64,000 nt of DNA from an uncultured Winogradskyella sp. (GTDB lineage Bacteria; Bacteroidota; Bacteroidia; Flavobacteriales; Flavobacteriaceae): assembly GCF_937958655.1 (NCBI RefSeq), contig NZ_CALGNH010000018.1, positions 1 to 64,000 on the forward strand, given 5' to 3'. The position numbers and the translations under genes are program-made. Of the stretch, positions 18,477-25,646 are shown in pieces. The number at the start of each line of letters is the position of its first letter. Position 1 is the stretch's first letter. Under the pieces are notes generated by a model. The model did no database searches. It was not told the origin of the DNA and worked only from the letters and a program-made list of their open reading frames with translations.

Positions 18477-19133
18477 TTAATTCATGTGAATTTTTTCTTT
18501 GTACAAAAACTTACCTAAATCCATTAAACTTTTTAAAGGTGTAGTGTCTATAAGGTCAAAACTGGCTTTAACTGACTTTTCTATAAAAAGATCTGTTTTT
18601 TCAAACGATGCAGAGGTATCATCAATCCAAAATTTAAGGGTAATGAGTAATTGTAGCCATGCGGACTCTTTAAGACTTCTTCTTTGAATTTTTTCTAATT
18701 GTTCTTGCTTTAAGTCTAGTGTTGGTATATTAAGATGCTCAATATAATTAAAGAATCTACTCTTTAATTGCGATAATGTTCTCAATGACTTTAAGGATTT
18801 CTTATGGTCGTTTAAAGTATGTATAACATAGCTTCTGTTGGCTGTAAGAATTTCGAAAAAGGTGAAATAAAAGCTTAATAATTTATTTCGGGCATCAAAA
18901 GTTAAATAATCATCACTTTTCTCTAACACAGCATGGGCGCTATCAAAAAATATTTTAAAAATGGATTGCTCTAAAACTTCAAACGAAGTAAAAAATTCAT
19001 AGAACTTTTCTTCTTTCATATTATTGTTTTTAGCAAATGCATAAACAGTTTTTGGTTGTTCATTATGCATTAAAACATAATCCATGTATGCGCTAATAAC
19101 GTCGTTTTGTGTTACTGATTTTTTCTTTGCCAT
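18477..19133 (-). CDS. TetR-like transcriptional regulator
   Basis: N-terminal HTH-like VISAYMDYVLMHNEQPKTVYAFAKNNNMKEEKFYEFFTSFEVLEQSIF, followed by an all-helical C-terminal domain. Confidence 0.72.
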   Translation of the reverse strand: MAKKKSVTQNDVISAYMDYVLMHNEQPKTVYAFAKNNNMKEEKFYEFFTSFEVLEQSIFKIFFDSAHAVLEKSDDYLTFDARNKLLSFYFTFFEILTANRSYVIHTLNDHKKSLKSLRTLSQLKSRFFNYIEHLNIPTLDLKQEQLEKIQRRSLKESAWLQLLITLKFWIDDTSASFEKTDLFIEKSVKASFDLIDTTPLKSLMDLGKFLYKEKIHMN

Positions 19134-19163
19134 AATAACTGATTTATAATGTAAAGATACAAA

Positions 19164-19202
19164 TGTTTAACTATGTAAGTAAATTGTTAAACAAAATTTA
19201 AC
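19164..19202. promoter_or_regulatory. Putative operator B: TGTTTAAC-N14-GTTAAACA plus GTTAA-N7-TTAAC
   Basis: TGTTTAACTATGTAAGTAAATTGTTAAACAAAATTTAAC, 31-69 nt upstream of the TetR-like start; on the minus strand followed by TATCTTTAC (-7-like). Same layout as module A. Confidence 0.65.
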
Positions 19203-19222
19203 ATCAACGTTATAAGTTATAT

Positions 19223-19891
19223 TTAGCAACCCTCATCGCAACACTTATCGTCTTTTACGATTTTACAGCTAATTACTGCTAGTATAGCTCCTAAGAATGG
19301 TGCAATTAAGTAGAGCCAAAGGTGTTGCAGATTACCAGAAATTACGGCAGGTGCTAATGAGCGAGCCGGATTCATTGACGCCTTTGTCATTGGGCCAGCA
19401 AACATGGCTTCTAAAAGTATAATTGCTCCCACAGCAATAGCTGCCATGGTGCCAATTTCTTTACTTCCTGTAGAAACGTTAATTATAACCACCATTAAAA
19501 AAAAGGTGAGTAATACTTCTAAAATAAATGCTTTGTAGGGTTCAAATCCATCGGCAGGGTAGGTGTGTCCAAAACTAGTGCTCTCTGGGAATAAGACCCA
19601 TAAAAGACTAATGGCAAGAAATGCGCCTGCAATCTGAAAAAGGATATAAAGCGGAACGTTTTTCCAACTGAATTTTTTTGCGAAAGCAAAAGCAACCGTC
19701 ACCGCAGGATTAAAGTGTGCTCCAGAAATTTCACCAAACGCGTAAATCATGGCCATAACAATAAGTCCCCAAGTGATAGCTACACCAACATGAGATATGC
19801 TACCACCTGTAATTTCGTTAACCGTCATGGCACCACAACCGCAAAACACCATTATAAAAGTGCCGATTAATTCAGCAATTTCTTTTTTCAT
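19223..19891 (-). CDS. MIP/aquaporin family channel (AqpS-like, ars operon)
   Basis: GAHFNPAVTVAFAF and SMNPARSLAPAV NPA motifs; downstream of arsR/arsC-type genes. Confidence 0.9.
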   Translation of the reverse strand: MKKEIAELIGTFIMVFCGCGAMTVNEITGGSISHVGVAITWGLIVMAMIYAFGEISGAHFNPAVTVAFAFAKKFSWKNVPLYILFQIAGAFLAISLLWVLFPESTSFGHTYPADGFEPYKAFILEVLLTFFLMVVIINVSTGSKEIGTMAAIAVGAIILLEAMFAGPMTKASMNPARSLAPAVISGNLQHLWLYLIAPFLGAILAVISCKIVKDDKCCDEGC

Positions 19892-19909
19892 TTATTCTGA
19901 ATTTATTTC

Positions 19910-20085
19910 GAGGCTGTCTAAAACGTACCCTTTTTTGTCATTTCGAGAGTAGTAGAGAAATCTAAAATTTTGATTTTCAAAGCATTTCGACTTCTTCGCA
20001 ATGTGCTTTCAATCAAAGTTTACTTTGCTTTTAACCAATGCTCAATGTGACAGATTAGAATTTTATTGACTTTTTAGACAGTCTC
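19910..20085. mobile_element. MITE-like 176-bp element with 14-bp terminal inverted repeats and a nested palindrome
   Basis: GAGGCTGTCTAAAA (19910-19923) / TTTTAGACAGTCTC (20072-20085), 13/14 match; inner TGTCATTTCGAG ... CTCAATGTGACA; noncoding, 2 nt from the arsC-like stop. Confidence 0.6.
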
Positions 20086-20087
20086 AA

Positions 20088-20702
20088 TTATTTATTAACT
20101 TTTGAAAACACATACTTCAATTCTGTGGCTATTTGAAGACTCCTCTCCAAATATTTTTCGGCTTGTAAAGGCATATTATCATAGGCTTTTGGGTCTTTAT
20201 ACGTTAGTGGAATACGTTTTTCTGCACCGGAAATAATTGGACAAGCTTCATTGGCAGAATCACAAGTCATAATTGCAGCAAACTCTTTCGTTGGGTTAAA
20301 ATCTGCGTCGTAAGTTTTAGAGAAGCCAATAACAGGATGCTTTAAATCTGAATATTTAATCACATAGACAGGATTTTTTTCGTTGGAAAGCGATGTGATA
20401 TTAAATCCTGAAGCACGTAATGCTTCTGCGGAGGAAGGGAAAAGGGCAGTAGCCTCCGTTCCACCAGAGTAGCAAAATACATTCTCAATTTTGTAATAAC
20501 TCGCCATAGTTTGCGCCCAAACCTGCGATAAGTGGCTGCGACGCGAGTTGTGTGTACAGATAAAATTGAGGTTGACAATTTTATTTTTATCACCTTTATT
20601 TTGAATAAAATCTACTAAAGTTTGAAGGATAGCTTTACGTTCTGACGCTATAGTGTTGATATCTAAAGATTCAATTTGTGAACTAATTTGAGGATATAGC
20701 AT
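20088..20702 (-). CDS. Arsenate reductase-like low-molecular-weight protein-tyrosine phosphatase
   Basis: NLNFICTHNSRRSHLSQVWAQTMA (CX5R-like loop), MTCDSANEACP. Confidence 0.85.
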   Translation of the reverse strand: MLYPQISSQIESLDINTIASERKAILQTLVDFIQNKGDKNKIVNLNFICTHNSRRSHLSQVWAQTMASYYKIENVFCYSGGTEATALFPSSAEALRASGFNITSLSNEKNPVYVIKYSDLKHPVIGFSKTYDADFNPTKEFAAIMTCDSANEACPIISGAEKRIPLTYKDPKAYDNMPLQAEKYLERSLQIATELKYVFSKVNK

Positions 20703-20731
20703 GGTTGTATTTTAATAGTTATAGTTTGGGT

Positions 20732-21202
20732 TTAGCAACAACCAGATTCTGGTGTACAACATGAGGTTTGATTTTGAATATCGGATAGTTTTACTTTAGG
20801 TTTAGATACTGCAATTCCGCAAGCATCTAATGCTAAACAGGCAGTTTTTTTTGTGGTTAAAAGAAAATTAATACCATCAAAATCTAATCCAAATTTTCCT
20901 ATGGTATCCCCTTGGTATTCGACTTCAATTTCTAAATCTTCAATTTTTAAAACCTTTTCGGATAGCTCAATGATATTTAATAGTTTTTCTGGATGTAATC
21001 TATGGTCGTAGTCATCGGCTTTCCAAAGTTGAAAGTTGGCGACTTCCTCGTGTCTTACCATTCCGCCACAATCAATAAAGTCTTTTGTTATTTTGCCGAC
21101 TTCTGTGACATGAAAATGGGCAGGCACTAGCGCGCCATTTGGTAATTGAAACCCTATGGTTTCTAAGGTTTTTAATGTCGATTTTATTTCGGATAGTTTC
21201 AT
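20732..21202 (-). CDS. DUF6428-like family protein (ars operon)
   Basis: MKLSEIKSTLKTLETIGFQLPNGALVPAHFHVTEVGKITKDFIDCGG; C-terminal SCCTPESGCC. Confidence 0.72.
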   Translation of the reverse strand: MKLSEIKSTLKTLETIGFQLPNGALVPAHFHVTEVGKITKDFIDCGGMVRHEEVANFQLWKADDYDHRLHPEKLLNIIELSEKVLKIEDLEIEVEYQGDTIGKFGLDFDGINFLLTTKKTACLALDACGIAVSKPKVKLSDIQNQTSCCTPESGCC

Positions 21203-21212
21203 ATACTTTTAT

Positions 21213-21539
21213 TTAACAGCAGTTATTATTTATATCTTGATTTAGAAATTCGTTAATAATGGATTTCATGGTTGTCCAGTTATCATTATTTATACAGTAA
21301 CAAATACTGGTACCTTCTATGTTTCCTTTAATTAAACCAATGTTTTTTAATGCTCTAAGATGCTGAGAAATTGTAGGCTGTGCCAAGCCTATTTCGTCCA
21401 CTAAATCACCGCAAATACAAGAGTTGATTTTAAAAAGGTATTGTAGAATAGCCACTCTTGCCGGATGCCCAAATACTTTTGCAATGTTTGCAATTTGGTT
21501 TTGTTGCTCTGTAAAGATTTCGCTTTTAGTTAATCCCAT
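21213..21539 (-). CDS. arsR: ArsR-family metalloregulator
   Basis: VFGHPARVAILQYLFKINSCICGDLVDEIGLAQPTISQHLRALKNIGLIKG. Confidence 0.92.
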   Translation of the reverse strand: MGLTKSEIFTEQQNQIANIAKVFGHPARVAILQYLFKINSCICGDLVDEIGLAQPTISQHLRALKNIGLIKGNIEGTSICYCINNDNWTTMKSIINEFLNQDINNNCC

Positions 21540-21552
21540 TGATTGTATTATT

Positions 21553-21570
21553 ATATTGCAATATTACGAT
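21553..21570. promoter_or_regulatory. Candidate ArsR operator
   Basis: ATATTGCAATATTACGAT: perfect 12-bp palindrome ATATTGCAATAT, and a 16-bp pseudo-palindrome ATTGCAATATTACGAT, just upstream of the arsR start. Confidence 0.5.
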
Positions 21571-21690
21571 AAAAGAATTAATAATAGTATTTATAGTCAA
21601 CTTAATATGGTACCTTTTAAGTATTCTTTAACATATAAGGCTTCGCTTAAGTTGTAATTTTACGGCATAAAACACTTAATACTATATAAA

Positions 21691-22539
21691 ATGAAGAAAT
21701 TAGCATTGTTTGCATTTACATTAATTGCAATGTTTGCTGTAAACGCACAAGTTGAAACACCACAACCAAGCCCTATAACTAAAATTGAGCAAAAGGTAGG
21801 TTTAACAGATGTCACTTTAGAATACTCGCGTCCGAGTATGAAAGGACGAAAAATATTTGGCAATTTAGTGCCTTACGGAAAAATGTGGCGTGCAGGCGCT
21901 AATAAAAATACTGTCATAACATTTAGTGACGATGTTACTATAGATGGTAATGCTGTTAAGGCTGGTTCTTACGCCATTTTTGTATCACCAAATAAGAAAT
22001 CTTGGGATGTTGTATTTTATGCTGATACCAATAATTGGGGCACACCTCAAAACTGGGATGACGCTAAAGTAGCTGCTAAAGTTTCTGTAGAAACGTATAA
22101 TATGCCAATGACTATTGAAACATGGACTATAGGTTTTGACGAATTAAAAAACAGCTCAGCACACATAGGTTTTGTTTGGGAAAACACGTATGCTGCCGTT
22201 AAGTTTGAGGTACCTACGGATGCTGCTGTAAGCGCTTCTATTGAAAGAACAATGGCAGGCCCATCTGCAAACGATTATTTTTCTGCTGCTGTTTATAACC
22301 TATCTGAAAAAAAGGATTTAGATAAAGCCTTAGTATGGATAGATAAAGCTGTGGAAATGACTAAAGATCAACCACGTTTTTGGTATTTAAGACAACAATC
22401 TTTAATCCATGCTGCTAATGGAGATAAAAAAGGTGCTATTGCTGCAGCTAAGAAGTCTTTAGGTGGAGCAACTGCTGCAGGTAATGCAGATTATATAAAA
22501 ATGAACAAAGATTCATTAAAAGAATGGGGTGCGATGTAA
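21691..22539 (+). CDS. DUF2911 domain-containing secreted protein with C-terminal TPR-like helices
   Basis: Signal peptide MKKLALFAFTLIAMFAVNAQ; PSMKGRKIFGNLVPYGKMWRAGANKNTVITFSDDV. Confidence 0.85.
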   Translation: MKKLALFAFTLIAMFAVNAQVETPQPSPITKIEQKVGLTDVTLEYSRPSMKGRKIFGNLVPYGKMWRAGANKNTVITFSDDVTIDGNAVKAGSYAIFVSPNKKSWDVVFYADTNNWGTPQNWDDAKVAAKVSVETYNMPMTIETWTIGFDELKNSSAHIGFVWENTYAAVKFEVPTDAAVSASIERTMAGPSANDYFSAAVYNLSEKKDLDKALVWIDKAVEMTKDQPRFWYLRQQSLIHAANGDKKGAIAAAKKSLGGATAAGNADYIKMNKDSLKEWGAM

Positions 22540-22575
22540 GTCTTGGAGACTTTAGATATTAGAAATAGATTGATT

Positions 22576-22605
22576 GGCGCAACTCCCTGAGTTGCGCTTT
22601 TTAGT
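22576..22605 (+). terminator. Intrinsic terminator
   Basis: GCGCAACTCCCTGAGTTGCGC followed by TTTTTAGTTTTT, after the DUF2911 gene. Confidence 0.85.
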
Positions 22606-23581
22606 TTTTGTACTCTAGGCCAATAATTTCTCTAACCTTATCTAGTGTAGAAATGAGGGCGATACTTTTGTTAAAAGTCATAATGTCACTCTCTTTCTTA
22701 TTGGTTCTTATGAGCTGGTTAAAATGTTCTATTTCGTAGTTGTAGCCTATGGTATTGTAATCAAAAGTTTTTAGTTCTGAATTACCATGCTTGTCAATTA
22801 AAGTAACCGAAGACGCTTCATGAAAGCGACCGTTAATTATAATATTGCCTTCTTCGCACTTAAATATGGCTTCCGTTTTTGTTTCCGCTACAATTGTGCT
22901 TTTTAAAAAAGCTTTACAGGTATTGTAGTGAAAAGTCATTTTGCATTCAGAATCTGCGCCATTCTCAAAAAAATCAGCTTTAGCCTCAATTAAATTGGGT
23001 TGTCCCAAAGTAGAGAGTGCAGCAAAGATTGGATAAATACCGATATCTAATAAACTACCACCACCAACTGATTTATCGAACAATCTAGAGGTTTCATCAT
23101 ATTTTGGACGAAAACCAAAATCAGCTTCTAAAGCGATAACATTACCATAGTGTTTTCTTTTTATAAGGTCTAGCACATACTGAAAATGTGGTAAAAAAGC
23201 GGTCCACATGGCTTCCATTAAAAGGGTATTGTTTGCTTTTGCTAAGGCAATCATTTGTTGCACTTCTGTATGATTCATAGCAAAAGGTTTTTCGCATAAA
23301 ACAGGGATTTGTTGTTCTAAGCAAAGTAGTGTATGTGTTTTATGGAAACTGTGCGGTGTTGCTATATAAATAGCATCGATATTAGGGTCTAAAGTCAATG
23401 CTTCGTAATTGCCATAAGCCAGGTTGGCATTATACTCTGAAGCGAAATGTTCTGCTTTTTTAAGACTACGAGATGCTATTGCGTATAATTCTGAATCAAA
23501 GACAGTGTTTAAATCTTCAGCAAATTTCTTAGCGATTTTACCTGCACCAATAATTCCCCAACGTATCACTTTTTTATTCAT
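22601..23581 (-). CDS. Gfo/Idh/MocA family oxidoreductase
   Basis: VIRWGIIGAGKIAKKFAEDL; IDAIYIATPHSFHKTHTLLCLEQQIPVLCEKPFA. Confidence 0.92.
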   Translation of the reverse strand: MNKKVIRWGIIGAGKIAKKFAEDLNTVFDSELYAIASRSLKKAEHFASEYNANLAYGNYEALTLDPNIDAIYIATPHSFHKTHTLLCLEQQIPVLCEKPFAMNHTEVQQMIALAKANNTLLMEAMWTAFLPHFQYVLDLIKRKHYGNVIALEADFGFRPKYDETSRLFDKSVGGGSLLDIGIYPIFAALSTLGQPNLIEAKADFFENGADSECKMTFHYNTCKAFLKSTIVAETKTEAIFKCEEGNIIINGRFHEASSVTLIDKHGNSELKTFDYNTIGYNYEIEHFNQLIRTNKKESDIMTFNKSIALISTLDKVREIIGLEYKN

Positions 23582-25406
23582 TATTATTGATTTTCTTAGG
23601 CGATATTGATTGCAATAAATTGGCTATAATTATAACAATAACACAGCCAATTAAATTTAACCATAAGTATGGTAAATTAATAATATCTTCTCTATCCAAA
23701 ACGTATAAAGCAATGATTAAGATCTGTGTAGCTAAAGCACTTATAAACACGGCATTTCCTTTAACGTGTTTAAAGAAAAATGCTAATAGAAAAATTCCTA
23801 AAACATTACCATAAAAGATAGAGCCAATGATGTTAACTAGCTGAATTAAATTTTCGGCAAGGTTAGCAAAACAGGCTATAATAATGGCGATAATTCCCCA
23901 ACCGAACGTAAACCACTTGGTCATATTAACCATGTGCAGTTCGCCCTTGTCTTCTTTAAGGTTTCTACCATATAAGTCAATAGACGTAATGGTTGCCAAA
24001 GCGTTAATTTCTGATGCTGTAGACGACATGGCAGCAGATAATATAACCGCTAATAATAAACCTATTAGACCCGTCGGAAGATGATTAAGAATAAACCGAA
24101 TAAACATATAATCTCTATCGTTGGTCTGCGTGTCTTTTGCTGCATCTTTATAGAGTGCAGTTAAGACCGCAGATTTTTCTTTATAGGCTTCACTTTTAGT
24201 GTTAGATTCTAATGCTGCAATTTCTTTTTCAAGTTTGTTGTATTCCTCTTTGTATTCCGTGTCTACCGCTTTTTTGATTAAAAATTTTGATTCTAATCGG
24301 TATGTTTTTTCAATACTATCAATAGTGAATAATTGCGACTTTAAATTAGCATCATTATCTTTTGCATAGGCTAAACTTAAGCGTTGTTTTTGGTTAAAAA
24401 GTTCGGTTTGTTTTGCTTGAAGTGCTTTGTACTCATTACCATATTCCGAAGCTAAAACAGTTTGTGTTGAAGCATCAATAAAGTTTAATGGAGAAGGATT
24501 AAATTGGTAAAACACAAATACCATAACACCTACTAAAAGTATAAAGAATTGCATAGGCACTTTAAATAAACCATTAAATAGCAAACCCATTTGCATTTCT
24601 CTCATGGATTTACCAGAAAGGTAACGTTGTACTTGGCTTTGGTCTGTCCCAAAATATGAGAGCATTAAAAAGGTTCCACCAATAAGCCCTGTCCAAACGG
24701 TGTACCTGTTTTCTAAATCAAATGAAAAATCTAAGACTTCCATTTTGCCTGTAGCACCTGCAATGTTTATAGCTTCTGTGAATGATACTGCATCTGGAAT
24801 TAAGTTTATTATAATGATTAAAGCCGCAATCATACCTGCAAAAATCACAAACATTTGTTGCTTCTGTGTTACGGTAACCGCTTTGGTACCACCAGAAACG
24901 GTATAGATAATTACAAGCACGCCTATGATGATGTTAAGTGTAATGATGTTCCAGCCGAGGACTACAGATAGTATAATTGCTGGTGCAAAAATGGTAATAC
25001 CAGCTGCTAATCCACGTTGTATTAAAAACAATATCGCAGTTAAGCTTCTTGTTTTTAGGTCGAATCGATTTTCTAAAAATTCGTAAGCGGTGTAAACTTT
25101 AAGACGATGATAGAGCGGTATAAACACCAAACAAATAATTACCATAGCAATTGGAAGCCCAAAATAAAATTGAACAAAGCCCATACCATCAGAAAATGCT
25201 TGACCTGTTGTGGATAAAAAGGTTATAGCACTGGCTTGGGTTGCCATTACAGATAATCCGATAGTCCACCATTTGGTAGTATTTCCGCCTCTTACATAAT
25301 CCTGAACATTTTTACTACCTCTTGTTTTCCAAGTTCCGTAGCCTACAATAATGGCTAAGGTGGCAATGAGAACTACCCAGTCTATCCAATCTAAAGTTTG
25401 TTGCAT
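23574..25406 (-). CDS. Sodium:solute symporter (SSS family) with a soluble coiled-coil insertion
   Basis: QDYVRGGNTTKWWTIGLSVMATQASAITFLSTTGQAF; GTDQSQVQRYLSGKS; hydrophilic insertion of roughly 100 aa. Confidence 0.9.
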   Translation of the reverse strand: MQQTLDWIDWVVLIATLAIIVGYGTWKTRGSKNVQDYVRGGNTTKWWTIGLSVMATQASAITFLSTTGQAFSDGMGFVQFYFGLPIAMVIICLVFIPLYHRLKVYTAYEFLENRFDLKTRSLTAILFLIQRGLAAGITIFAPAIILSVVLGWNIITLNIIIGVLVIIYTVSGGTKAVTVTQKQQMFVIFAGMIAALIIIINLIPDAVSFTEAINIAGATGKMEVLDFSFDLENRYTVWTGLIGGTFLMLSYFGTDQSQVQRYLSGKSMREMQMGLLFNGLFKVPMQFFILLVGVMVFVFYQFNPSPLNFIDASTQTVLASEYGNEYKALQAKQTELFNQKQRLSLAYAKDNDANLKSQLFTIDSIEKTYRLESKFLIKKAVDTEYKEEYNKLEKEIAALESNTKSEAYKEKSAVLTALYKDAAKDTQTNDRDYMFIRFILNHLPTGLIGLLLAVILSAAMSSTASEINALATITSIDLYGRNLKEDKGELHMVNMTKWFTFGWGIIAIIIACFANLAENLIQLVNIIGSIFYGNVLGIFLLAFFFKHVKGNAVFISALATQILIIALYVLDREDIINLPYLWLNLIGCVIVIIIANLLQSISPKKINNNE

Positions 25407-25410
25407 GGTT

Positions 25411-25524
25411 TTAAGCGAATGATGCTGTTATAAAGTAAAAGAGAATAATGTATAAAGCATTTGCTATTAGTACAATCGTATACATCTTATTCCATTTTTG
25501 TTTTGGTTGTGGTTGGTTGTTCAT
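25411..25524 (-). CDS. Small single-pass membrane protein (37 aa), not in ORF track
   Basis: MNNQPQPKQKWNKMYTIVLIANALYIILFYFITASFA*; ends 5 nt before the SSS transporter start. Confidence 0.6.
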   Translation of the reverse strand: MNNQPQPKQKWNKMYTIVLIANALYIILFYFITASFA

Positions 25525-25532
25525 TAGTTAAG

Positions 25533-25573
25533 TTGTTAGTTGTTAGTTGTTAGTTGTTAGTTGTTAGTTGTTG
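25533..25573. repeat. Heptanucleotide tandem repeat (TTGTTAG)x5 plus partial
   Basis: Five exact TTGTTAG units at 25533-25567, then TTGTTG. Confidence 0.9.
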
Positions 25574-25591
25574 TTTTTGGTTAATTTTATC

Positions 25592-25626
25592 TAAAATCTA
25601 AAATCTAAAATCTAAAATCTAAAATC
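25592..25626. repeat. Heptanucleotide tandem repeat (TAAAATC)x5
   Basis: Five exact TAAAATC units, 19 nt from the preceding heptad array. Confidence 0.9.
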
Positions 25627-25646
25627 TCATGTCTCATCTCTTTCAG

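Noticed and set aside
25533-25626. Possible CRISPR-like array
   Set aside because: Units are only 7 bp with no spacers and no cas genes; simple tandem repeats.
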